From Rapana venosa (taxonomy: Eukaryota > Mollusca > Gastropoda > Neogastropoda > Muricidae), in the NCBI GenBank assembly GCA_028751875.1, contig CM054154.1, positions 53,841,753-53,905,752 of the forward strand: a stretch of DNA of 64,000 nt, read 5' to 3'. The stretch's first letter is position 1; the number at the start of each line of letters is the position of its first letter. Positions 54,241-64,000 of this stretch are shown here, in pieces. Under the pieces are notes generated by a model. That model was not told the DNA's origin. It did no database searches and saw only the letters and a list, made by a program, of their open reading frames with translations. Made by a program: the position numbers and the translations under genes.

Positions 54241-55270
54241 CAACAGCAGTGATAGATCTATTGCAGAGGTGGCCCAAATCATTGCTTCCCTGTGCTAAAA
54301 AATGTGTTAATTGGAAACCACCATCCAGGAACTAAAACACACCACAGAATCAACAGCTTTGGATGTGAAGCAGGTCAGTAGATCCAACGCACAAGGCAAA
54401 CTGACGCTGTTAACTCATATGCAGACGTGGTAAAACAATTGACCACTTACCTTAACAAAAAGCCCAATCTCAAAAAAAGAGGAAAAACTCAAAACCTTGC
54501 TCCTTCTAAATCAAGTAGTCCTAAATCCTCAAACCCAGGAAAAAAAGAAAAAGAAAACAAAACAAATGATGCCAAAATCACTGGGAAGAACAATAAGTTG
54601 AACATCAGGAAACTAAATTAGTAACATCTTGTTCCAAACCTGTTGATCTAGAAACTTCAAAAGTAGCAACCTCCAAAAATCTAGATCTGCCTGTGGCATT
54701 GGTCATTCATGATTCCGTGATGAATGGTGTGCAAGCTCACAGATTAGGACGCTCATACGGGATCAGAGTCTTCACCCCCAAGGCACACACCATTGAAGAT
54801 ATCCACAGCCTGTTGAGTCGGCAGTTTCTAGAATGAACCGTCCACTGGAGGCAATACTGTTACATTGTGGAATAAATTATTTAAAAACAAAGGACAATGC
54901 AACAGCTTCAAAAGACCTTCTGCTCAAAGCAAAGAGAATTGTTCAAGACCACCCCAGATGCAAAGTCGTTTTAAGTAAAATAGCACCAACAAGAGGTAGA
55001 ACACTACAAATCAAAAAAAGACCTTTTTTAAACGCTACCCTTTAACTGACGACCTTCTTGAGAAAAACCACCATATCCACGGGCCCATGACAACCTAGAC
55101 CCAACCAGGTTTTTCCTGAAACTGACAATTCACCCCCCAAGAGGGGTAGCATGGCCCTTGCTGGGAACTTTGGGCCCCGGAAATTTTCCCGGGTCTCTTC
55201 TGGAATCGCCCCCGCAGAATGACGAGGAGCCCCAAAGGGCACTGTGACTTCCCAAAAAAAAGCAGGAACA
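53826..55270 (+). pseudogene. Family B LINE copy B3: ORF1 with SGNH-type esterase domain
   Basis: N-terminal basic part MTRTRSMSGVGTQQGATPMT (53,830-54,012), an interruption holding the 45-base motif, a coiled-coil-like part EVAQIIASLC and KQVSRSNAQGKLTLLTHMQT (54,262-54,430), a Lys-rich linker, then esterase blocks: VIHDSVMNGVQAHRLGRSYG (block I, Asp-Ser), AILLHCGINYLKTKD (block III, Asp changed to Tyr), RTLQIKKRPFLNATL (54,833-55,045) and a block V remnant near 55,115. Residues correspond to those of copy B2. SGNH domains in LINE ORF1 are thought to act on lipids or membranes; the role is unproven. Many frame breaks. Confidence 0.7.
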
Positions 55271-56599
55271 CTCTGTTCTAAACCCTGACCACAGGCGTCT
55301 GGGGGTTTGAATGGGAAAATCCATGCTAAACCCCTTTAAGGACCGTTTCTATAACTGTTTTTGAACAAACAAAAACAAAAGGCAAAAACCACACACAACC
55401 CACACACACACACAAACACACTCACACACACATCAGCATGCAAGTACTTCCCCCAAAAAACAAACGACAGGCAACAAAGAATCCCTCTGTCCATATAGTA
55501 GGAAATTGGGGATGTTGGGTTAATTTAAAAAAAAGAAAATTTTTTTTTGGGGTTGGTTTGAGATTGAAACTTTATGTAGTTTCGGGCGAAAAATTTCAAT
55601 TTTCGAGAAAAGGGAATGTTCCCTTTGAAGGGGGGCCCCCCAAGATTATCTTTTTTTCCCTTTTTAAAAATCTTTTTTGATTAGACTAACAGAGGCCACA
55701 TGTGCGGGACGTAGGCATGTTTCATTTTGAAAGTCCCCCTTTGGGGCATATATCGGTTTCGGGCATAAACGATTACTTATAAACAAAAAACATTGGCTTT
55801 TCTGGTAAAAATTATCTTTTAAAATTAAAGCTTTTCCCTCCCCCAGAAAGATGTATGCGGGCCAAAAATTTGGAAAATTCCTATTTATTTTTAACATTTC
55901 CATCAATGGGTATTCCACGGGGGATCAGTTATTGCTCCCCCATTTTTTCAATTTCTTTTTTTATATCTTCCTCAGGGGCCTCTCCAAAAATGCCATCCCT
56001 GCCCCAGTATCTGATGACATTTGATGGGGAAATGAATTTTTACGAGGGAAAAGAAAACACCCAAGGGGGCATCTAAACTTTTTAAAAAAAATTTTAAATC
56101 AGCTGACCTAAACAAACTTAATGGCCCACATTTTTGAGAAAGGGCTTTCATTTTTCCCCCCTGAAAAGAAATAATCTCGTACTTTTCAAAAAATGGCCCT
56201 AAATTTCCCCCATTTTTTTAACCCGGTTTTTCCCAAAAAGATGGGGAAAAAATTTTTTAAAATATAAAATTTGGTGAAATTTTTTAAGGGGTATATTTTA
56301 GTCTAAACTAAGTTGGACTTTTCCATTGACTATTAAAAACTAAAAGGCCCCGGGAAAAGGGCTTAATCTTTTGAAAGTTACTAGTAAACAAGTGTGGGGT
56401 TATAATGTAGCTGTTTTAAAACATTTTGGGATTATCTTTTTTGAAAGTTCCGAAATCATTTAAAGGCCAGGATGCATTTTTTAGTGCTCCCAAAAAAATT
56501 TTTAAGAAAAAGCAAGACTAACCCCAAGGCTTTTTCGATTAGCCCCTTGGGGTACCTTTTCATGCTTTATCCAGGGGACTTATAAGGAGATACGATTTT
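55271..56599 (+). pseudogene. Family B LINE copy B3: ORF2 RT remnant
   Basis: Sparse coding sense survives because of base smoothing. Near 55,852-56,076 a frame matches copy 2 (61,279-61,545), which reads HLNYVKKYVSLDLIKLMATF; B1 has SLNYIEKKLYQKDLNNLNKY. Near 56,500-56,590 CKAFRLALGVP-like codons match B1 (12,209 on). The EN and most RT codons are missing or unreadable. Confidence 0.55.
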
Positions 56600-58465
56600 T
56601 TTTATGGATAGATGTAAACAAACTCTTTAATGTAAACATAGCAATGAAAAATACTCTAATGAATTTGCAATATTCTCACAAGTTTGTCAGATTTTCTTAT
56701 ACATACGTCTGATCCGTTTCGAGTACAATTGGTTCAAATGCACTCCAAGCATTGAGAAAGTCTGTCAATTTACCACTTATTCTTGCAATAAATTTTCTAT
56801 TGCATATCTAGCTTTTAGCTGGTTTTGAAATACAAACAAATTTGGGATTTTGCTAGTCATTTACACTTAAAAATATATATAGTTTACTAAACATTAAAAT
56901 AAAATCCAATATATCTTTTGTTTCTAGATACTGTTTCAACTCCAAAAATGACAAGTTCTCGTGACATCTTAAGAAGTGAATATTATGACATTTTTCATTC
57001 AAAAAAGTGTTCAACAGCATTCCAAAAAGAACGTACACAGTCACAGTTCCATAAAAAAAATGTCAATAGAGTCTCGTTCCTTCTGACAAAGTGAACATTG
57101 TGCAGTATCTGTTACACCCAAAAGCATGAAGAATCACATTAGTGGCAATTATTCTATGTACGATTCTAATTTGTAGCCATTTAAATTGTACATCTATGGT
57201 TCTGTGTATTTTGCTGAAAATTTTGTCCCATGGTATACATGCATTTATTTTTTTTGACCATTTGAACAACATTTTGGTGTATTGTTATCGGATGTTAGGA
57301 TTTCATAGTACTTTTTTGCTCCTTTATGTACACTCAATATACACTTTATTGCACAAAACATACCTCCAGGTTGAGTAGTTTCATCATCTATGTGAATTCC
57401 CGTTTTTTTTAACATATTGTTTTATGGCAGATATCCATCCATGGTAGGTGATAAAGTCAATACAAAAGCTTGTATCATTAAAAAATTCTTGGTATTTGAC
57501 AAATTCTCCATTTTCTTTAATGAAGTGTTTTATAGAATAATACCCCTTTCTTTATCATTTTATCTTGTTTTAACTGTGCATTTCCCACTTTAATATTTTC
57601 ATTATAGAAGATTGGCTCCTCAAGAAGTTCGTACTGGTTACGTGGTATGATTTGAGTACAAAAAATTCTATATGCTCTAAATACATGAGCCCAAAACGAG
57701 TTAATACTTGAATATTTTAAGGTATATGTTGGCCCATAGCATTCTAGGTTTTCAAGAAATGGGTAGGTTTCTATAGCTATATTTTTCCCCTTGTGCTCTG
57801 TTATTTTACTTTTTCTTATCCAGAAAAGTTTTAAAGCAAAAAAGTATTTTCTAATATCTGGAATGTTAAGTCCACCTTGTTTAATCGTTTTAACTGCTGT
57901 TTTCCTGTTAATTCTATCGTTTTTTCCGTTCCAAACAAACTGAAAGCATAACTTTTGGAGCTTCTGTGTAAACTGGTCAGGTGGATCTGGTAGCAGAATC
58001 CAGAGATGGATTAACTTTGACAGAATAAGAGATTTTAGTACAGCAACTCTTCCAATTGGAGTGATGGTTCGTTTTGCCCAGATTCTAAACATCACTTTTA
58101 CTTCCGCTAACTTATCTTTTTAGGTTGATATTTTCACAGTCAACTAAATTATCAGTAAACCAAGTCCCTAGTATTTTAAATTTAGATGAGTTCCACATCA
58201 TTTTTAAATAAGGACAGAATATCTTCCTAGATCTTTTTTTATTTCCCAGCCATACAACTTGTGTTTTATCACAATCCATGAATAAACCTGACACTCTACT
58301 AAATCTGTCAAGAATGAATAGTGATTGTTCAAAAGAAACCCTATCACCAATATTAAACAGTTGGGTGTCATCAGCAAACTGTAGAATCATATAAATAACT
58401 AAACCAGATCTATTTAAAAGACTGGAACAAACCGAAACAAAAAGGAAGTTCGAAATGAGATAAGT
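56600..58465 (-). pseudogene. L1/Tx1-like LINE: ORF2 3' half (RT motif C to zinc-like C-terminus), copy 1
   Basis: From 58,400 down: LQFADDTQLFNIGDRVSFEQ (catalytic FADD), FSRVSGLFMDCDKTQVVWLG, FKILGTWFTDNLVDCENIN, then 192 open codons (58,095-57,517): IWAKRTITPIGRVAVLKSLI, LSKLIHLWILLPDPPDQFTQ, FQFVWNGKNDRINRKTAVKT and GGLNIPDIRKYFFALKLFWI. Then FKWLQIRIVHRIIATNVILH and CNRYCTMFTLSEG (57,272-57,063), the zf-RVT-like block, and NTFLNEKCHNIHFLRC. The SKR..TPIGRI.V.K....SKL.H order is characteristic of L1/Tx1-type ORF2 (family knowledge). The 5' half is cut by the CA/TA repeats at 58,500. Confidence 0.85.
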
Positions 58466-58509
58466 GCATAAACCCTCAGAACAGTATACAAACACGTAGG
58501 CGTAAGGAG

Positions 58510-58564
58510 TGATGTACATACACATACACACACATATATATACATACATACATATACATATACT

Positions 58565-58647
<83 letters not shown>

Positions 58648-58896
58648 ATATATATATAATATATATATATAATATATATAATATATATACATATATACAT
58701 ACACATACATACAATAATATATATATACACATATACATACACACACATAGATATACACACATACATATAATATAAAACATAAAACATGTACATACACACA
58801 CACACATATATATCTATATCTATATATATCTATATATAATATATAAATATATATATATATATCTATATAATATAAAATATAGATATATATATATAT

Positions 58897-58959
<63 letters not shown>

Positions 58960-58962
58960 CAC
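58510..58962. repeat. Compound (CA)n/(TA)n low-complexity block
   Basis: ACACATATATACATACAT-type mixtures at 58,519-58,800 and nearly pure (TA)n at 58,894-58,953. Self-complementary, likely to extrude cruciforms and hard to sequence. Tyr/Ile and Cys/Val frames are shadows. Confidence 0.95.
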
Positions 58963-59410
58963 TGTTCACTGTTCCCGTAACCCGCCAGGGTCGTAGGGGC
59001 GCTGCATGGTGGACGAACGGTGGACCAGCTGGCTCCACTTAGCACGGTCGTGGGCGAGTGCCTGGGTGACTGAAGTCCTCCCCTGTCCAATCACGGATGT
59101 CGTCGGCCCACTTTCTCCTCTGTCTGCCCCGTCTTCTCTTCCCCTGGACTGTTCCTTGCAGGATGGTCTTTGCAAGTCCTTCTGAGCGTGTTACGTGCCC
59201 ATACCATCTGAGTTTTCCTTTTTTCGCCGTGGTCAGTAGGTCTTCATAGTCCCGCACCTGTTGATGATCATTCTGCGGACTTCATTGTTGGTGACATGGT
59301 CCTTGTATGAGATGCCAAGGAGCCTTCTGAAGAATCTCATTTCTACTGCTTGGGTCCTCCTTTGTTTGGTCTGCATTCAGTGTCCATGCCTCACATGCGT
59401 AAAGCAGAGA
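58963..59410 (-). mobile_element. RTE-type LINE 3' fragment (copy RTE3)
   Basis: Minus strand: a segment before VRDYEDLLTTAKKGKLRWYG, then HVTRSEGLAKTILQGTVQGK, RRRGRQRRKWADDIRDWTG (59,245-59,070), ALAHDRAKWSQLVHRSSTMQ and RPYDPGGLREQ to a stop near 58,970. This is the C-terminal end of RTE ORF2 as in RTE1 and RTE2. Its 3' tail GAACAGTGAACAGTGATATA runs into (TA)n. It separates the two copies of the duplication. Confidence 0.8.
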
Positions 59411-59425
59411 GGTCTGTCAGGCAAA

Positions 59426-60790
59426 AGACCTGAGGAAGCAATGACTCGACTTGAAAAAGCAGTCAGTGGAAAGGGCTGTCGGCAGTATGGTTGTTTGAAA
59501 TGTTAGATTAGTGCTCAACAAATTGGAGACTGCAGTGATATAAAAATTAAAAGTGTTTATTATAATTCCTGTTGCATGCCAAGTTTCTTTATGTGATTTT
59601 TTTGTAAAGCATGGTGGTGTTTTTGAGGGGGTTAATTTTTTTTTACACTTTAATTTATCTATTTTTTGTGTTATAAGAACCACCCTACTTTGTTCACTGG
59701 TTACTATCATCTAGAAGTGAACGACTTAAAATTGACGTCAACCAAAAACAACAGCAGTGATAGATTATTGCTGAGGTGGCCCAAATCATTGCTTCCCTGT
59801 GTAAAATGTGTTACTTGGAAAAACCAATCCAGGAACTAAAACACACACAGAATCACAACAGTTTGGCTGAGAAGCAGGTCAGTAGATCCAACGCACAAGG
59901 AAAATGACGCTGTTAACTCATATGCAGACGTGGTTAAAACAATTGCACTTACCTTAACAAAAAGGCCAATCTCAAAAAAGAGGGAAAAACTCAAAAAACT
60001 TGCTCCTTCTAAATCAAGTAGTCCTAAATTCATACCAGGAAAAAAAAGAAAAGAAAACAAAACAATGATGCCAAAATCCTGGGAACGAACAATTGTTGAA
60101 CATCAGGCAAATAAAATTAGTAAATCTTTTTCCCAAACTGGTGAGCTAGTAACTTCAAAAGTAGCAACTCCTAAAATCTAGATCTGCCTTTGGCATGTGG
60201 TCATTCCTATGATTCACGTGATGAAATGGTGTCGCAAGCTAAAAGATTAGGGACGCTCATACGGGATCAGAGTCTTCACCCCCAAGGCACAACCATTGGA
60301 GATCAAGCTGGTTGAGTCCGGCAGTTTCTAGAATGAAGTCACTGGAGGCATTACTGTTACATTGTGGATACTTATTTAAAAACAAAAGGACAATGCAACA
60401 GCTTCAAAAAGACCTTTGTCAAAGCAAAGAGAATTGTTCAAGACCACCCAGATGCAAAGTCGTTTTAAGTTAAATAGCACCAACAAGAGGTAGAAACACT
60501 GTACACAATCAAAGAGACTGTTTAGTTCCACTGAACGACCTTCTTGAGAACACCACCATATCACGTGACATGACAACTCAGGACCCACCCAGGTGTTCCT
60601 GAAGACTGACGGAATTCAGCCCCACCAAGAGAGGTAGCAGTGCTCCCTTGCTGGGGGAACATTGCTGTCTATCGTGATCTCTCTGGGAATCGCCCGCAGA
60701 ATGACGAGGAGACCAAGGCACTGTGACTTCCGAAAAGCAAGGAACAACTCTGTTCTACCTGACCACAGGCGTCTGGCGGTGAATCGGGAT
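59426..60790 (+). pseudogene. Family B LINE copy B5: ORF1 with SGNH-type domain (duplicate)
   Basis: Frame fragments read LEKAVSGKGCRQYGCLK, AEVAQIIASLC, PKSWERTIVEHQANK, then the esterase C-terminal block: GIQP(H) with GSSALAGNI-type sequence (60,608-60,670) and VYRDLSG. Block V is better preserved here than in copy 1. Many one-base gaps prevent a continuous frame. Confidence 0.6.
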
Positions 60791-61264
60791 CATGGCTGAC
60801 CCTTATGGGACGATTCTCTAACTGTTTTTTGAACATAAACACACAGACACACCACACAACCACCAAACTCACACACCCACTCACTCACCCATGCGAGAAT
60901 GCAAGTACTACCCAAAACAAAGACAGGCAACGTGAATCCCTCTGTCCATATAGTAGGCATTGGGTTGATGGGTTAACTTAAATAAAAAGGAAAAATTTTG
61001 TTTGGTGGTTTGAGATTGTACAACTTTTATGTGTTTCGGGTGCATAACTTATCGAGTCTAAGGAATGTTCTACCTTGAAGTTGGCCATGTATTTTCTTCA
61101 TTCCCTTTTAAATATTTTGATTAGACTAACGGAGCACATAGTGAGAGTAGGCATGTTTCATTTGAAAGTCCATCCTAGCATATGATCAGGTCTGGGATAA
61201 CGATTACTATATAAACTCTAAAAAAAACTATTGGTTATCTGGTAATATGTTCATTATATAAAGC

Positions 61265-61985
61265 ATTTCTCTCAGAAGATGTATGCAGGCCAAGTTGGAA
61301 ATTTCCTATTTACTTTACGATTCCATCAATGGTATTCCACAGGGATTCAGTTTTGCTCCCCATCTTTTCAATGGTTCTTCTTTATGATCTTCCTCAGTGC
61401 CTCTCTTATGCTAATGTCCAGTATGTCTGTTGACATTTGTTTGGGATTGAATGTTACGATGAAAAAGAAAACACCCAAGAGGCATCTAAACTATGTAAAA
61501 AAATATGTATCGCTTGACCTAATCAAACTTATGGCTACATTTTGAGAATGGTTTCTTTCATTTTCTCCTTGAATAGACTAATCTGTACTTTCAATTATGG
61601 CACTATTTTTCCACCATTTCTACTGTTTTCCAAATTAGATGGGGGAAAGTTTTGGGCAATATATACGTTGGTGAGTCTTTTACGGGAGTATATTTTATGT
61701 CTAACTTAGTTGGAATTTACATTGAATATTCTAAATACTAAGGCTCGGAAAAGTCTTAATTTCTGAAAGTTATAGTAAACATGGTGGGCTTATAATGTAG
61801 CTGTTTTTAAAAAATTGGCTTTCTTTAGTACGTTCCAGATCATTTATGGCAGGAAGCATGTTTTCAGTGCTCAAAATTAATTATTACAGGAAAATGACAC
61901 GGATAGATGCAAGGCTTTTCGATTAGCTCTTGGGGTACCTTATCATGCATCATCCATGGGTACTTATAAGGAGATACGATTTTTT
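61265..61985 (+). pseudogene. Family B LINE copy B5: ORF2 RT remnant (duplicate)
   Basis: Open stretch 61,279-61,545 includes the motif-C region in a shifted frame (DLPQCLSYANVQYVC) and LNVTMKKKTPKRHLNYVKKY, parallel to MNVTMKQNTPKRSLNYIEKK of copy B1. At 61,905-61,970 codons for CKAFRLALGVPYHASSMGTY match CKAYRLALGVPFHASALDTY of B1. Confidence 0.7.
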
Positions 61986-63800
61986 TTATGGATAGATGTA
62001 AACAAACTCTTTAATGTAAACATAGCATTGAAAAATATCTAATGTATTTGCATTTTCTCACAGTTTGTCGATTTTCTTATACATACGTTGATCCGTTTCG
62101 AGTTACATTGGGTGCAAATGCATTCCAAGCCTTGTGAAAGTCTGTCAATTTAACACTTATTCTTGCAATAAATTTTTTATTGCATATCTAGCTTTTAGCT
62201 GGTTTTGAACATAAACAAATTTGGGATTTTGCTAGTTCTTTTCTCATTAAATATAATTTAGTATACTAAAAACTTTAAAATAAAATTCCAAATATATCAT
62301 TTGTTTCTAGATATGATTAACTCAAAAATGACAAGTTATCGTTTTTTGAACACAAACATCTTAAGGAGTGAATTTCTGATTTTTTCATTAACAAGTGTTC
62401 AACGCATTCCAAAAAGAACGTACACAGTCACAGTTCATAAAAAAATGTTTCAAATAGAGTCTCGTTTCTTTGACAAAGTGAATTGTGCTGTTCTGTTACC
62501 ATGCATGAAGAATACATTAGTGGCATTTAGTCTATGTAGATTCTAATTGTAGCCATTTAAATTGGAATCTATGGTTATGTGTATTTTGCTGAAAAATTTT
62601 GTCCCATGTATACATTGCATTTATTTTTTTTTGACCATTTGAACAAATTTTCGGTGTATTGTTATCGGGATGTTAGGATTTCATAGTTACTTTTTTGCTC
62701 CTTTATGTACACTCAAGTTACACTTTATTGCACATAACATAACTCCAGGGTTGAGTTGTTTCATCTTCTATGTGAATTCCGTTTTTTTTTTAACATATTG
62801 TTTTATGGCAGATATCCATCATGGTAGGTGCTAAGTCAATACAAAAGTTGTATCATTAAAAAAATTCTGGGTATTTGATAAATTCTCCATTTTCTATACT
62901 GATGTGTTTATAGTATATACCCTTTCTTTATCATTTTATCATGTTTAATGTGGCATTTCCTACTATAAATATTTTCCATTATAGAAGATTGGCTCTCAAG
63001 AAGTTCGATGGTTAGTGGTATGATTTGCGTACAAAAAAAATTCTATATGCTCTAATACATGAGCCCAAAAAACGAGTTATACTTGAATATTTTAAGGGAT
63101 ATGTTGGCCCTAGCTTTCTAGTTTCAAGAACTAGTGTGGTTTCTATAGCTATATTTTGCCCCTTGTGCTCTGTTATTTTACTTTTTCTTATCCAGAAAGT
63201 TTTTAAGCAAAAAAGTAATTTTATAATTTCTGGAATGTAAGTCCACATTGTTTAATCGTTTTTAATGCTGTTCTTCTGTTAATCCTATCGTTTTTTCGTT
63301 ACAAACAAATGGAAAGCATGAATTTTGAGTTCTGTGTAATGGTCTGGTGGGATCTGTAGAGAATCAGAGATGGATTAACTTGACAGATTAATGAGATTTT
63401 AGTAAGAACTCTACATTGGAGTGATGGTTCGTTATTGCCAGATTCTAAACATCACTTTTCTTCGCTCATTATCTTTTTGGTTGATTATTTTCCAGTCAAC
63501 TAAATTTCAGTTAAACCAAGTCCCTAGTATTAAATTTAGATGAGTTCCACTTCATTTTTAAATAATGGATCGAATATCGTACTAGATCTTTTTTTATTTC
63601 CCAGCCATACCAATTTGTGTTTTATCACAATATGAATAAACTGACACTTAAAAATCTGTCATGGAATGTATAGTGATTGTTCAAAAAGAAAACCTATCAC
63701 CAATATTAAACAGTTGGGTGTCTCAGCATATGTTAGAATCATATAATACTAAACCCTGATTATTTTAAAAGACGGGAACAAACCAGAAACAAAAGGAGTT
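61986..63800 (-). pseudogene. L1/Tx1-like LINE: ORF2 3' half, copy 2
   Basis: Same blocks as 56,600-58,465 with more frame breaks: LLFCLKTFWIRKSKITEHKG (63,200 on), YPLKYSSITRFLGSCIRAYR, and the IWAKRTITPIG region at about 63,450. The start near 63,800 again lies next to CA/TA repeats. Confidence 0.8.
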
Positions 63801-63948
63801 CGTAATGTGTAAGTGGCCTAAACCTAGGAACAGTATTCAACACGTAGGCGTAAGGAGTGATGTTACTACACATACACCAACATATATATACTTACATACA
63901 TAGACCATATACATTCATAACACACACCACACACACCACACACTTCAC

Positions 63949-63988
<40 letters not shown>

Positions 63989-64000
63989 TTATTTATATAG

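Larger units (their letters stand above)
53905..58640. repeat. Direct duplication, copy 1 (composite of family B LINE and L1/Tx1-like LINE)
   Basis: Aligns by eye from GTCTGTCAG (53,905; partner 59,411) to GTAGGCGTAAGGAGTGATGT (58,496; partner 63,844) and into the following CA/TA repeats. The two copies differ by very many single-base gaps. In 55,000-56,600 copy 1 also has runs where single odd bases are replaced by their neighbours (AATGGCCCTAAATTTCCCCC at 56,191 against TATGGCACTATTTTTCCACC in copy 2), a pattern typical of consensus error. Confidence 0.88.
59411..64000. repeat. Direct duplication, copy 2, reaching the window end
   Basis: Same order as 53,905-58,640: ORF1 basic part, partner of the 45-base motif (59,703-59,740, minus), ORF1 esterase (60,190-60,780), RT remnant (61,265-61,985), L1/Tx1-like C-terminus (61,986-63,800, minus) and CA/TA repeats (63,860-64,000). 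Copy 2 is about 150 bases shorter through scattered one-base gaps. Whether a third copy follows is outside the window. Confidence 0.88.

Overview
The window looks like repeat-dense nuclear DNA from an invertebrate, most likely a marine gastropod mollusc. The lineage is an inference from the mix of non-LTR retrotransposons (LINEs), tRNA-derived SINEs, a Ty3/gypsy-like LTR element and very many long microsatellites; no conserved single-copy gene fixes it. There are no operons, Shine-Dalgarno sites, CRISPR arrays, rRNA genes or functional tRNA genes. Almost every long open frame is either a broken retrotransposon protein or a shadow of a simple repeat.

Layout. 1-6,635 holds two retroposon 3' ends and many microsatellites, with no gene seen. 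6,637-11,338 holds two tail-to-tail copies of one LINE family (family A: coiled-coil ORF1; ORF2 with APE endonuclease and RT). 11,343-11,690 is a non-LINE island with GAA/TTC boxes phased like heat-shock elements and a TATA-like box. 11,705-14,695 holds fragments of a second LINE family (family B: ORF1 with an SGNH/GDSL-type esterase fold; ORF2 with RT and RNase H), a compound tetranucleotide array and a short ORF ending in a 2A-like motif. 14,699-15,762 is an RTE-type ORF2. 16,694 to about 21,800 is a nearly complete minus-strand LINE (family E) whose ORF1 starts with a leader plus 2A-like module; it lies inside a (GA)n-associated minisatellite. 22,448-22,667 is a candidate host first exon with three TGACGTCA octamers. 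25,179-25,940 is a decayed cysteine-rich multicopy gene, followed by a SINE, LINE tails and an RNase H fragment to 28,650. 30,027-34,575 and 37,640-42,490 are two more family A elements. Between them lie an unrecognised two-lesion gene (34,954-35,740) and a second RTE ORF2. 43,232-47,230 is an LTR, primer binding site and gag of a gypsy-like element with a SINE inserted in the LTR. 48,328-50,500 is a family A ORF1. 53,905-64,000 is a direct duplication of a 4.6-4.7 kb composite (family B LINE fused to the 3' half of an L1/Tx1-like LINE), with an RTE fragment between the copies.

How it fits together. The window reads as nested retroposon insertions whose 3' tails repeatedly run into microsatellites. 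The most notable items are the conserved leader-2A module found in two places, the HSE-like array, a short imperfect palindrome that recurs at least six times, the possibly artefactual 4.6-4.7 kb duplication with homopolymer-biased base changes, and the three-octamer CRE-like exon. Family names rest on motif recognition; no search was run.
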